A stretch of 64,000 bases of DNA from assembly GCF_947179165.1 (NCBI RefSeq), contig NC_077237.1, positions 15,895,523 through 15,959,522 of the forward strand. The letters are read 5' to 3'. Positions 1 through 12,059 of this stretch are shown in pieces (position 1 is the stretch's first letter; every line of letters starts with the position of its first letter). The position numbers and the translations under genes are program-made. The stretch comes from Solanum dulcamara. Taxonomy: Eukaryota > Streptophyta > Magnoliopsida > Solanales > Solanaceae. The notes below the pieces were generated by a model. It worked only from the letters and a program-made list of their open reading frames with translations. It did no database searches and was not told the DNA's origin.

Positions 1-423
1 ACGAAACATAAAGTTTCGGACGCAACGGAACTAACAGAATTTCCATCTGACGCTCGAATCTCAAAATGTTGACCAAAGTCAAAACAACTCATTTAAAACC
101 TCACTTTTCAACGTAAGACCTCAAATTCATATTCCAACCCCAGATCTATTTTCGGCAACTCTCTTAAATCAATTTCCACATTTCGGAGCTGACTGAACTG
201 ACGAAATTCTGTTCTGAGACCCGTAGCTCTGATTGATACCGTAAACCACTTTTTACCTCTTAACTCTGTAATAAACTCAAGAAATTTTCCCATTTCACTA
301 ACTATTAAGACTTTAACACATTCAACTATACAAACTGAATAAATTAATAATTGGGACACTAATGATAGGGGTAATATAGTAATTTTACGTAAATTTCCAA
401 AAATGACCCTCAAGGTCATTACA
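1..423 (-). repeat. Partial 3' LTR of minus-strand Ty3/gypsy element (cut by window edge)
   Basis: On the minus strand the LTR begins at 423 with TGTAATGACCTTGAGGG, a typical start of this plant gypsy LTR group, and runs off the window at base 1. Bases about 1-185 match 7800-7985 closely (shared tracts around GTTGACCAAAGTCAAA and CTCATTTAAAACCTCAC), which is the other LTR of the same element. Bases 186-423 have no counterpart in the 5' LTR, which is truncated there. The polypurine tract expected just inside this LTR is poor. Confidence 0.8.
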
Positions 424-1040
424 ACATCAACCACTAAAAAGGATGTTCATCCTCAAACATAAGATAAAATATATAACATGGAATCTCAAAATGCTGAGTG
501 TATCGGGCCAGTATATCAGACTCTAACTTTCAAGACGCCCCCTCAACAGGACGATGCCACCACTGCACCTTGACTGAAGCGATCTCCTTCGTCTTGAGCC
601 TACAAATTTATCTGGCTAGGATAGCTACCGGCTCCTCCTTATAAATCAAATTCGTACCCAACTCCACTCCATCATTAAATCATATGGGACTCATCTGGTA
701 TATACTCGCGAAGCATAAAGACATAAAACACCAAATGGATAATTGACAGTTTAGGGGTAAGGCCAACTCATAAGCCACCCCACCCACTCTTTTAGGAATC
801 TCAAATGGGCCAACGAACCTCGGGGTAAGCTTTTCCTTCCTTTCGAACCTCATCACACCCTTCATGGGCAATAGTTTAAGCCAAATGCAATCACCCACCA
901 TGAAATCTAAGGGACGAACCCTCTTGTCAGCATAGCTCTTCTGACGACTTTGAGTTGTCAATAGTCGACCCTGAATGAAATATACTCCCTCTGTGGCATC
1001 CCTGAGTAAGTCACTATCCAATGCATCAACTGCCACTGAA
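424..1040 (-). pseudogene. Gypsy element 1: integrase C-terminal and 3' end of pol
   Basis: Minus-strand reading frames around 680-1099 give the post-catalytic integrase region of Ty3/gypsy pol: a QKSYADKRVRPLDF stretch, then VGDCIWLKLLPMKGVMRF and KEKLTPRFVGPFEI, the standard 'GPF/Y' module. Downstream (about 470-680) a degraded tail precedes the LTR. In intact relatives this module helps bind DNA and the tail carries a chromodomain, which I could not identify here. Frames are broken by stops and shifts, so this is a pseudogene. Confidence 0.8.
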
Positions 1041-1870
1041 TCAAACCACCCAATGGGTGATCGGCACCTATGACCATGCAATGCCTCAAATAGTTCCATC
1101 TGAATGCTGGAGTGATAACTGTTATTATAGGCAAACTCTGTAAAGGCAAGTGTTGGTCCTATCGAGAACCAAAATCAATCACACGGGCCCTAAGTATTTC
1201 CTTCAACACCTGAATAGTCTGCTCGGACTGGCCATCGGTCTGGGGATGAAATACTGAACTCATCTGTAGTTGCATACCTAAACCACTCTACAATGCCTCC
1301 TAAAAGTGAGAGGTGAATAATGAACCCTGATCGGATACAATAGAGATAGGCACCCCATGTAAACAAACAATCTCACTAAGATAGATCCTAGCTAACTGCT
1401 CCACAGTGTAAGTAGTCTTCACCGGAAAGAAATGGACTGATTTGGTCAATCGGTCCACAATCACCCAAACAGAGTCATAATTACCCAATGCCATAGGAAA
1501 TCCAGACACAAAGTCCATGGTAATATGCTTCCACTTCCACTCGGGAATAAGCATCCTTTGCATAGGACCACCCGATTTCTGATGCTCATACTTCAGATGT
1601 TGGCAATTTAGACACCTAGTCACAAAATCAACAATGTCCCTCTTCATGCCACACCACCAATAGTATTGTTTCAAGTAATAAAATATTTTTTCCATTCCCG
1701 AGTGAATTGAATACTTGGAATAATGAGCCTCCACCAATATCATGTGTAACCAATGACCAACCTTGGGTATACAAATGCGACCATTAATCCTTAAAATGCC
1801 CTCCAGATCAAGAGAGGCTGATTTTGCTTAACCACTCAACACTTTGTCTCGAATGGCCCTCAACTTGTCA
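1041..1870 (-). pseudogene. Gypsy element 1: integrase core and zinc-binding domain
   Basis: The frame at 1300-1743 (minus) shows the HHCC-type zinc region ending in CLNCQHLKYEHQK. The DDE-type core follows, with WKHITMDFVSGFP (first Asp) and VDRLTKSVHFFPV, then IVSDQGSLFTSHF (second Asp). In intact elements this enzyme inserts the cDNA into the chromosome. The conserved glutamate region lies downstream of a frame break near 1300. Order and spacing match plant Ty3/gypsy pol. The copy is non-functional because the frame is interrupted. Confidence 0.88.
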
Positions 1871-1989
1871 TCCTTAAACTGGAGTGCACGAATCTGGTCC
1901 ATCAAGGTAGACCTAGCCTCCACAAAGGCCAAAATGCTATGATGTGTAGAAATATCAAGTGGGACGAACCTCCAAAGCCAAAGGCCTCT

Positions 1990-2425
1990 TATCCGCCTTA
2001 AAAAAGGCCAAACTACCCATACTAGGTGCTTTGTGATTCAAGGCATCCGCTACCACATTAGCTTTGCCCGAATGATAAAGAATGGTAATGTCATAGTGTT
2101 TCAACAACTCCAATCATCTACACTGCCTCATGTTCAGATTTGGATGCAAAAAGATATACTTAAGGCTACGATGGTAGGTAAAGACCTCACAATGCACACC
2201 ATAGAGATAGTGCCTCCATAACTTCAGAACAAACACCATCGCCGCCAACTCTACTATAGGTGCTAAAGCATAAGCTATAACTCTACTATTTTGCATCAAT
2301 ACACCACCCAAGCCTACTCTTGATGCATCATAAAACACAATAAAGGCCACACCCTCCTTTGGTAAGGCTAAAATAGGTGCTGAAGTCAATAACTCCTTGA
2401 GGTTTTGAAAGCTCGCACTCATCAA
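1990..2425 (-). pseudogene. Gypsy element 1: RNase H region
   Basis: The minus frame 2114-2425 reads the RT/RNase H connection (LKELLTSAPILALP) followed by the RNase H domain: FYDASRVGLGGVLMQ, where YDAS is the usual first catalytic Asp context, then KLWRHYLYG and FTYHRSLKYIF. The family normally has FTDHRSLKY; here Asp is replaced by Tyr. RNase H normally removes the RNA template strand during reverse transcription. The frame is closed by a stop near 2114 and continues only in other frames. Confidence 0.85.
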
Positions 2426-3260
2426 TCTACTGAAATGCCATGGTGTTTTGAGTTAGCCTAGTTAATGGGGATGCAATAGAAGAGAAGCCCTGAACAAACC
2501 AATGATAATAGCAAGCCAACCCAATAAAACTTCAAATCTCAGTAGCTGAGGTAGGCCTAACCCAATCGCGAACCACTGGAAACTTGGCCGGATTGAGCAT
2601 AATACCATCCTTGGTCACCACATGACCCAAGAATGCCACGAACCCGAGCCAAAACTCACATTTGGAGAACTTTGCATATAATTTCTCCTCTCTCAGCCTC
2701 TAAAGGACTATCCTCAAGTGCCTAACATGATCTGCCTCATTATTGGAATAAACCAAGATCTCATCAATAAACACGATCACAAATGAGTCCAAATAAGGAA
2801 TACCCAATTCATCAACTCCATAAAAACAGTCAGGGCATTAGTCAACCTGAAGGATATAACCACAAACTCATAATGCCTATAAAGAGTCCTATATGTAGTC
2901 TTCGGGATAATAGATTTTTGAACTCTCAACTGGTAAATTTCCCAACCTCAAATCAATTTTTGAAAACACTGATGTACCCTGAAGCTGGACAAATAAATCA
3001 TCGATGCGAGGAAAAGGGTACTTGTTCTTGATGGTGACTTTGTTCAACTGTCGATAGTCAATACACATCTTTATAGTACCATCCTTCTTCTTCATAAATA
3101 AGACCGGTGCACCCCACGTTGATACACTAGGCCGAATGAACCCCTTCTTCAATAAATCTTCCAATTTTTCCTTTCACTCATTCAATTCCGCCAGAGCCAT
3201 CTGATAAGAAAAAATAGAGATGGGCTTAGTGCCCAGCTCCAAATCAATCACAAAATCAAT
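2426..3260 (-). pseudogene. Gypsy element 1: reverse transcriptase
   Basis: The minus frame 2889-3164 carries the start of a Ty3/gypsy [38 protein letters not shown] and FSKIDLRLG. The RT active-site box lies at 2760-2771 and reads FIDE instead of the usual YIDD/FIDD, so the second catalytic Asp is changed to Glu. After it come [12 protein letters not shown] and KCEFWLG-type sequence (about 2640-2750) and a degraded thumb. Frameshifts separate these blocks, so the enzyme is dead. Confidence 0.88.
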
Positions 3261-3299
3261 ATTACAGTCAAGAGGAACAACCGACAAATTTATGAAAAA

Positions 3300-3830
3300 C
3301 ACATCCATAAACTCTCTCACCACCCTCGTAGTCTCTAAAGGGGTGACTCTATAGTGAGATCATGTACATAAGCCAAACAAGATAAACAACCCTTATCTAT
3401 CAGATAATGAACACGAATATAAGATATCACCCCCTTCGGATACGAACTCGGATTAACCTTCCACACCAAACTAGACAAACCAAGATAAGCTAAGGTCACA
3501 ATCTTTGCATAATAATCTAATATAGCATGATAAAGAGACAACCAGTACATACCCAATATCACATCAAAATCAAGCATGTCTAATAAAATCAAATCTGCAT
3601 AGGTCTCTCTACCCAAAAATATCACCAAATACCCCGATATACCCGATCTACCACTAAGAACTCACTTACCAGGGTAGAATCAGTAATAGGCACAATAAGA
3701 GTCTTACATACATAATAACTACCCATATCAAAATAGGTCGACACATAAGAATCGGTAGACCCTGGATCAAATAATACTGAAGAAGAATGCTAGCAAACTA
3801 GAACAATACCTGTAATAACTGCATCAGACG
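3300..3830 (-). pseudogene. Gypsy element 1: aspartic protease
   Basis: On the minus strand near 3770 the sequence reads LFDPGSTDSYVS, the aspartic protease active-site loop of plant gypsy elements (D-x-G-[ST]). The frame 3335-3628 continues with DLILLDMLDFDVILGMYWL, the second signature of this protease (usually ILGMDWL; here Asp is Tyr). This protease would cleave the Gag-Pol polyprotein. Both signatures are recognisable but lie in different frames. Confidence 0.85.
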
Positions 3831-3839
3831 CCTCTGTCT

Positions 3840-5313
3840 TAGGTCTGCCTAGTATAGCATAGCATGGATGACTATTGCCTCTAGCTTGCGACCCACCATG
3901 AGCGCCGCCTCTAGCTCCACCCTTAGCACCTTTGGTGTCATCTGTAGTGCTCTAAGTAGAACCTCGCATGGCTGGAGCAGGAGTAGAACGAACAGTCGGC
4001 GTCCCAGGCCGTCCAATAAAAAGAGCACATCTAAGGCAATCTTAGGCCTTATGCCAAAACTCATCTTATACAAAGCAGCCTCAAGGTCTTGAACTGCGTG
4101 AAGGATAACCAAAAGTGTCACTATGTCCTTGGAGTCCGAATAACCACTATAAATAGCCTAATCTGATCTAGATCCATCGGTACCATATAAGCCTTGAAAA
4201 GCTGCCTGGACCGATCTGCCTTGATAAATATAAGCACCTAAACCCGAGTACTTCCTTTCCTTCCTTTAGAGAAGTGACCACCAAACTGACCCTACCAATG
4301 GAATCTCTTAGTCGCCCTGTCTAGCATGGCGAATGCTCTCTATCATCCTAGCATTTTCAATAGCACTCTGGAAAGTACAACTACATAGTATAAAGGAAGT
4401 TGTAGCCTCTTGAAGATAACCCGCGAATTCCTTCACCAGCTTGTAGATCCAATCAAACCCAGTAGGAATACTGACATGGCATAACAAGATAACTCATGGA
4501 AGTGATCCTCGTACTCAGATACAGAAAAGGAGCCCTACTCCAATTTATCAAACTCATCTCTGCGTTGGTCATAGAGATTGTAAGGCACGAACCTCTCAAG
4601 AAACACCCTGAAAATTACTCTCAACTCATCATAGGGGAACCAGTAGGCCTACGAGCAATAACTGATCTCTACCACTCCTTGGCCACCCGTGTAAACTAAT
4701 ATAAAGTATAAGCTATTCCATGTGCCTCAAGAATACCCAGGTTGAACAACCTGTCCTGGCACTCAATCAGAAAATCATAGGTCTTCTCGCCATCCTACCA
4801 TCAAATATAGGAGGTGCCAACCAAATAAATCTCTCGAAGCTTTTCTACTCAGCTACCGATATGGAAACACTAGCAGAAACTCGCGGAGCTATAAATCTCA
4901 CGAGTATGATAGAAGGCATAGAAGAAGATCTCGGATTTTGAAACCCAATACTAGGCCCTTGAACTGGTGGCTTAGTATCAACTATGATAGGAGAGCCTGA
5001 AGTACCTGGGAGAAAATTAGGAGTCGAAGCACCATCCAATCTAGACAATAGTCTAATTAATAACTCCTAAAGCATCAAAGCATTATCGAGGACCGTAGGA
5101 GGCTAGGCCAGCCTCTGTTCCTCTGTCTGTTGCTCATAATCATCCTCATGCTTATACACCAGCTCAAGCGATGGCTCTCCATCTCGGCCATGAGTAGGTA
5201 TCGCACCTTAGCTTGGCCTTGTCCCCTGATTCCACCACGCCTTCTGCCTCGCCCATGAACTGGGCTGGGGCAGCAGGTGCGACCTCACTCTTGGAGACTC
5301 TAACTCTAGTCAT
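3840..5313 (-). pseudogene. Gypsy element 1: gag
   Basis: The probable gag start is the minus-strand ATG at 5313 (MTRVRVSKSEVAPAAP), just inside the primer site. The following frames (for example 4845-5048 and 3849-4121) are proline/serine-rich and then degraded. A zinc-knuckle region is expected around 4000-4100 and I could not recognise intact CCHC residues there. Gag would form the virus-like particle that packages the RNA. The assignment rests mainly on position between primer site and protease. Many stops and shifts. Confidence 0.65.
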
Positions 5314-5509
5314 CACCATCTGCGCAACAGGAATAGATTAGAGGTATATAATACTTCATATGAATAACTCGCACGAATGGAATCAAAAGAAGCAATTTAT
5401 CCTAACAAGTATCTTGTAGCCTCTCGAAGATAAGTACGAACATCTATGTAATGATCCGCAAGATTCTACTAGACAACCTGCTTATTAATTTATGAGACAG
5501 GCGAACCTA

Positions 5510-5524
5510 GCACTCTAATACCAA
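5510..5524 (-). other. Primer-binding site of gypsy element 1
   Basis: Minus-strand TTGGTATTAGAGTGC lies directly inside the 5' LTR. It matches TGGTATCAGAGCC, the complement of the initiator-methionine tRNA 3' end used by most plant LTR elements, with a C-to-T change at the seventh position. Confidence 0.75.
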
Positions 5525-5526
5525 TT

Positions 5527-7985
5527 TGTCATGATCCAAAAGTTGGGGCTATAAAGGCACATATCCCAAATCTCATCTCGATGTGTAAGACAAAACATAA
5601 AACCATACGAGACTCCCAAAGGGGAGTCATGCCAAAATTAAATACAATAAAAGGACAACAACAAGGAAATTCATCTCAAACCTAGTGTCATAAGTGTAAA
5701 GAGCATGTAATAAAATAATCGAATCTGATATACATCATAAGTCTTCGGATAATAATAAAGACTGGAAATAAATACTAGAAATAATAGTAGTCTGAATCCC
5801 AAGACCTCATCATTAATTTGAATGATAAAATATTTGTAAAGGAAGAGGATCAACTGATATGCGGGATATCCTGACTAGGATCTAAATTAAAAAAGGGACA
5901 CAAAAGTAGGAGTGAGTAAAATCCATATATACTTAGTAGGTTTAACCATATGTACTAAGTAACGCTTCCACCTGCATGCAGAAAAGTCTCACTCAAGCTA
6001 TGCTACCGCCAATTTATATAAAATGATGCAATTAAAGTAAACACATAATCATAGTTTAATATCACAATTAAATAGATAGATCAAATATCACAGGTATTGA
6101 TGCAATATAATGCATTATGATGATACAATGATATGATGGTACGGTGGGATTAAGATTATCGAATAACCTATCGTATATACCTGTCGAGTTGTGCAACCAC
6201 GCAAGACCCATGGAGTCTGGCAGACCACCTCAATGTATCAACAATCTCGCCACCCAACTCATGGACAATAACTCATGATACTAATGTCTCATCCACTTGC
6301 CACCTACTCATGGTAAAGGATACAAAAGATGTCACATTTTCCTTCTCAAAAGGATTTTCAAAATTCTCAACTTTCCAATGATTAATGATAGTATTAATGA
6401 GGATGAATGCAATTACAGTATATAAGGCATGGAGGTAATATTCAACTCAATATATAGTACAAGGTTCAAAGTTCTCAAAACTTAACCGAAGTATGATATT
6501 CACCTTCATTAGACAGCAATGGGAAGAAAGTACATCAATTTAATTGTTTACCCCATTCTCGATAATATCTTAATACTTAGGCACGCTCAAAACCCTGAAC
6601 TCAACTCCTCAGGCAGGCATTACAAGTCAAATAACCTATTCACATCTCTACTCAATCAAGTCATAGATTACATAGTCCCAATCATAGCAAAAATATCATA
6701 TAAGGCCTTCACACGGGCTACACATCACATATAAGCCCAACACGGGCATCACAATATAAATTATCGGTCCCAAAAAATTCTACGACCCCATCCCAAAGTC
6801 TATAACATAGAATTTGACTAATCACCCCAACTCAGCCCTAAGAAGGATAACCAAACCTACCTCAATTGCCGAAACCGCACTCAAACGCTCTACCGGATGA
6901 TCAACCTTTAAATTCAACGCACAAAATGATAACACACTATCCAGAATAAAACATATGCTTCATAAGGAGTTCAATGACATCCATATTAATAGGCTCCGAA
7001 ATCAGGGGTAAAACAGTCCAAAAATTAATTAATTTTTTAAAAGGTCAAATCTAAAATTTTATTGAAAACTCACGTTCTACTAGTAATAAGGAACTCAAGG
7101 TTGAAAATCCCATAAAAATAGAGTATAAAATGAATTAGAAATCACCAATTTTCATAAATTCGAATTAGGGAAGAACAAGAGGTTTTGGAGTTTGAAACTA
7201 AAATTTAGGAGATAAAATCATCAAATAATTAATGAAAAAGGAAGGTTTTAGGTTAAAAATCACTTACCCAACGATTTTACTCGAACACCTCTTCTCAAAA
7301 TAGCCTCAAGAAACTCAAGAACTCAAAAATGGTGAAAATGAGGTTTCTGCCAAGGTTGAACACTATTCAGACAAGGATTGTACATCGCGATCGTGAACCA
7401 CTAACTCTCGCGATCGCGAAGCTTTGGACAATGACTCATCATGATCTCGTGCCCTCCCTCGCGATCGTACGGAACAATGAACTTACACTTCGTGATCGCT
7501 TGACCTTAGGTCGTGATCGTGAAGAGCAACTTAAGATGCACCAGAAACAGAATCTGCAGCTGAAATACAGTCTAAAATACTCTCGATTGGACCCTCAAAA
7601 ATCATTTGGGGTACGATAAAAATAAACTGGATATGCTGCTACATTGAATTCGACATTCCGGACTCAATGGAATTGTCAAATTTCCAAAAAGAAATAATTT
7701 TGACCAAAATACCCTCCCGGACCCCTTATTGGCCTAAAAATTAACTTATGGCCTAAAAACTCGAAACAACGATTAAGGTTTCGGGGCTCTAAGTTAATGC
7801 TCAACTTGACCAAAATTGATGTTCCAGACACAACAAAACTGACAGAATTTTCATCCAACACTCGAATCTCAAGACGTTGACTAAAGTCAAACCAACTCAT
7901 TTAAAACCTCACTTTTCAACTTAAGACCTCAAATTCACATTTTAACCCCAAATCTGTTTCCGACGACTCTCCTAGATCAATTTTC
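5527..7985 (-). repeat. 5' LTR of gypsy element 1, truncated
   Basis: The plus strand begins TGTCATGATCCAAAA at 5527, which is the LTR 3' end (...TGACA) on the minus strand. Similarity to the 3' LTR (bases 1-185) stops at about 7985, so about 240 bp of the distal U3 are missing. A cluster of CGCGATCG-type palindromes lies at about 7385-7525, upstream of the likely transcription start. No coding function; the open frame at 7329-7619 simply crosses the palindrome cluster. Confidence 0.75.
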
Positions 7986-8103
7986 AAACACAATCAAAAA
8001 ATTCTTTCATATCTGATTTGTTCTGTTTTTTTTTCAAACAAAAACTTCCTTGGTTGAATGTGTCATGCCAGCACAAAAGGTGCACGAAAATGCAAAAAAA
8101 TGA

Positions 8104-8595
8104 GTTCAAGAGGGTAATAGGACCCTAGTTAAGTTAAGGTATGTCGCTGGAATTTTGGTCATAATTTAAGGGGTATTTATGCATTATCCCAAAAAAGGTA
8201 AAAAAATATATCTAATGTATTTGAATTTTTTTGAGTTCTATTTTTTAAAATTAGTTTAGTGTACGTGTATGTAACATTAAAAATAAAATTATGTATTAAA
8301 AATAGAAATTAATATTAAAATAAATGTTATTGTCTATTATATTTCAAATATGCTATTGTATATTTATCTTACTTTATTTCTTTTACTAATGATTTGTTGG
8401 GTTTATATTATTATTTTTTGATGCTTTGGCTATTTTATCATGATAAAGAAAAAATTGTTGTAAGGATTGAAAATTTTCTTTAAGTGCAACTTATATTTAT
8501 ATAGGGATAATGTATAAGTACTCCTAAACTATGACCAAATTCTAGCGACACACCTTAACTTAACTGAGATTCTATTTCCCCCTAAACTATTTTAA
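8104..8595. mobile_element. Inverted-repeat (foldback/MITE-like) element
   Basis: Bases 8104-8192 and 8505-8595 are inverted copies of each other. The left arm contains TAGTTAAGTTAAGGTATGTC and the right arm GACACACCTTAACTTAACTGA; both include the GGGATAATG(C/T)ATAA tract at their inner side. The ~310 bp between the arms is AT-rich without coding sequence. The exact ends and target duplication could not be fixed. Confidence 0.6.
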
Positions 8596-8639
8596 AATGG
8601 AATAAATACACCCTAAAAACTAACACGGCATAGAGAGTG

Positions 8640-9440
8640 TGCACCTTTGTTGAAGGTAAGTGATGAGTGAAAAGATTGGACACATGTCCTTTTTTTTAAT
8701 TAAAAACTTTATAATTAGTTAGTACACATAATTATTGATATTAAAACTTATAAATATTTAATTATTTTTATTTCCTTCTATGTAAAATATTAATTTCAAT
8801 TTCTTCCACAACTTATAAGCAATATATATGCTAATCCAAACGAGCTCTAAGAGAGAATTGAAACATGCATTTATATACATTAACATATTAAGTGCATGTA
8901 ATATTAAAATAATAACTATAAATAATAACATAAATTTTAATGACAAACTGATAAAAAAAATTGTTCTACTTATAATTTTAATGTGCTTAAATAAAAATCT
9001 ATAAATATTTAGATTAAGAAAGATAAATAGTATAAACTAGAGTTTTGATTATTATTAAAATATTTACTTTTACTCTACTCATTTATTTCATTATAGAACG
9101 TCAATAATTTATATTTTCAATTAGGATTTTTTTTTACATTAGTTTTTTCAAATAGAAAAAATAATTTTTGTTTTTAATATAAAATTTGTTACCTAGAATA
9201 AAAAATAAAAAATCATGATTTTGAAGAAGTAAAAAAAAAGACAAAGGTTGATAATACAAAGGGTAAAATAGGCATTTTGAAAAATTAATTAGGATAAAGG
9301 AGAAAAATGATTATTGTTGAAAGTTGGGGGAGGGGGGAAGGTTTGATTTTTGAACCAAACTTCGGTGGTGGACAGGGGGTGGGGGTGATTTTGACACATT
9401 ACATAATCACATTTAGGCTATCATAGTATTTTATCAAGTT
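8640..9440. other. AT-rich spacer, no gene seen
   Basis: Low-complexity AT-rich sequence with a G-rich patch at about 9322-9388. No credible coding sequence on either strand; reading frames here (for example 8758-8946 minus) are compositional. Confidence 0.5.
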
Positions 9441-9955
9441 CATGCCAAGTACAAGTCAAGGAGTTCACATTTCTGATCAACATCATAACACACACATAGT
9501 CCTTTTATTACCCTAATATTTCATTAAGCACAATTCACATGATTATCATCCCAAATCTTATTTTCATTATTCCCCAACACATATATGAAAGCAAGTTCAA
9601 ATAAAGATTTATGGGGTTTTAGAAATTCACTTTCCTTAATCAATATTCGGTCAATCACTAACTTGAACCTTCTCTTTCCGAATAGAGTTTGAAACACTAC
9701 TATCTATTCAAATAGTGATTCACAATTAAATTAAGGAACTAACGACACCAACATCATGAAATTTGGTCAAAATGGCTAAAAAATCCAATTAAGAAAAATG
9801 GGGTTTAAATTCAGGAATTTTTGAATGAAAATGATCCTCAAAGAATTAGGAATCCATTTCAAAAAGGAGTTCAAAATAGTCCACAATCACCTTTTTAAAG
9901 AAATTTGAAGTTCTAGGAGAAATTCCCAAAATTTTGGGTCCAAAATCCTTAATTC
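9440..9955 (-). repeat. Older gypsy-type LTR, left fragment of insertion site
   Basis: This sequence is contiguous in sense with 23226-24188 once the element at 9956-23220 is removed: ...TCCTTAATTC joins GAAGTCAAAATCG. The right-hand fragment is a recognisable minus-strand gypsy LTR, so this is inferred to be its promoter-distal part. The left boundary is uncertain. Confidence 0.45.
9951..9955. other. Target-site duplication, left copy (AATTC)
   Basis: AATTC directly precedes the LTR start TGTAATGCCCC at 9956 and is repeated at 23221-23225, directly after the other LTR end ...CACTACA. A perfect 5-bp direct repeat is what a Ty3/gypsy integrase leaves. Confidence 0.9.
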
Positions 9956-10717
9956 TGTAATGCCCCTAAATATATAAGCTAGTATTCACACTTCAATGGA
10001 ACACACCTTAGTAAATATATTATGTTTTACTCACATTTTAGGAGCTTGAAATTTTGCGAGATTTTAAAATTTGCTTACCATAAATTGTGATTGTAATTTA
10101 GGGGATCGTATTGGGGTATTTATGTAAACTACTAATTAGAATTACCCTTAAAATCAAATGGAGCTTATATATAAATATATATGCATATATGTATGCATTT
10201 GGGCTGCCCACTTTTACTTTTTGGACAACCACCTTTTTGGTAGGAGGTGCCAAGTGAGAAATATCACTTTGGAAGACTTCTTTTACACTTTCTCTCACAA
10301 TTTCGGTTTCTTTAAGACAAGGAAAGACCTTGAAATCTCTCTCCATCATAATCCCTCACAAAATCACAAATAAAGCTTGTCCTTTAAGTTAGAACACAAA
10401 GCAACCTCTCCCTTATGGTAAGTAAATCAAATTTATTTTTAAAACTGTATAGCTGTTAGTAATTTTAGCATATCTCATTGTGTAAAGCATTTTTTTGGTA
10501 AATAAATATGTTTTGGAAAGATAATACACACCTACAACTCTTACATTTCTGTTGGACGAAATCTGATGTTATTAAGTCAAAAAAGGGGACGCAACATAAA
10601 CAAGTTCTGTCCAGATTCTTGATTTTAAAATCTCATATTTACAACTGTTAGTGTTTTTGTTATATTTTTTTTGTACGAAATGTCTTTTGTGGTGATTCTT
10701 GATTGTTTTCAAACTTA

Positions 10718-10719
<2 letters not shown>

Positions 10720-10749
<30 letters not shown>
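10720..10749. repeat. (TA)n microsatellite
   Basis: About 15 uninterrupted TA units within the 5' LTR. The 3' LTR has only a short TATATATA at the matching place, next to the later solo-LTR insertion. Confidence 0.9.
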
Positions 10750-10755
<6 letters not shown>

Positions 10756-12059
10756 GTATACAACTTTCATTAAGGAAATAAAGTCCAGTTTTGTTGTTTT
10801 GTATTTTCAAAATTTAGTTACGAGATGAGATACTAGACTGGCCAGATTTACTGTTTTGATAGCATAGTCCTGTTTACACATTCTAGGCTTACTTTTGATG
10901 ATAAATATTGTTTTATGTAAATTTTATGGAGATGTTGGAAATTTAATAGGGTATTTAATTATATTTTTAAGGAGGTTTATATTCGTGTACAAGGTGAGGA
11001 ACTTGAAACATTAGTTGGCTACGATTTGAACCCTTGAATTTGTGTTGGACTATTTATCTACTAAAAGGCTGAGGTTTGTGTATAAACTTTTACTCTTACT
11101 CTTGTTACCTGGTGGTATATTGGAAGGCTATCTTGTTATGTTGGTTATTTCTTGTTACTTTATATTATTGTGTTTATATCTTGGAGACTTGAAAGAAACT
11201 TGTTTAACTCACCCACTTGTACGAAGTGCTCGATCACTTGACATTCTTGTGGAATTTGTCCTTCTTGTGGTTGTGACTTTGTCACTATTGGCATGCCTCT
11301 TGGTTCTGAACCTTTGCCATCTTGATTATGGATTTTTGGTTCGTCTTAACTATGGAAGTTGTCCATTTTGAGTACAAACTAGAAAGCCATTTTTAATATG
11401 GTTCTAGTTCTCTTGATTATAGGGTCTTTACCCTTCTTGATGTAGGTCTCCATTCCTTCTTGGCACTTGATCATATTTGGTGTGATGGCATGACGTACAT
11501 ATTGGGCTAAACTTGTTATTTAATCTCTTGTAATGTGGTTCTATGAATTCTTGACACCTAAACTTTTAAATATCGAACTTGATACTCATGATATATTTGT
11601 TGGCTTGATTTATTTAGTATGTTTACATTTGTGCTAATCATGACCTGAGAAGAGTAATAGGAGAATCTAAAGGCTTCAAACTTGTAGTTTTACACCACTA
11701 AAATTTATTCTTAGCGATAGTTGTTTCTATCATAGGAAATGTCCAGGGAGATGCTTGAAGTTGGTCATTAGAGATAAAAATTTTGGGAGCTTTAAGGAAG
11801 ATCACATTTGCATTTAAGCATCTATATTTTGTAGTAGTTTGGGACATATATATGATCCATAGGGTGCTTGTGTTTATGTAATTATGTATTTATTTTTGAG
11901 AAGTTGATCCATTCATGACCCCATAAGTTGTAACTTAAATTTGGTTGCTTGTTTTGTTATTTTGGGGTGTGTAAATCCAAGTCTTGGAATGTACTAAATT
12001 TACCATTTGAGTTAGAATATTTGTATGAAGCGTAAATTAGTTAATTTTGGTACTTATAA

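Noticed and set aside
7385..7525. CRISPR-like repeat array
   Set aside because: Motifs are short palindromes with irregular spacing in a plant LTR; no constant-length repeats or spacers.
11042..11371. 109-codon plus-strand frame (Leu-rich), with a shorter relative at 22063-22245
   Set aside because: Lies in the LTR R/U5 region of gypsy element 2; the counterpart in the 3' LTR is interrupted and it matches no protein family.
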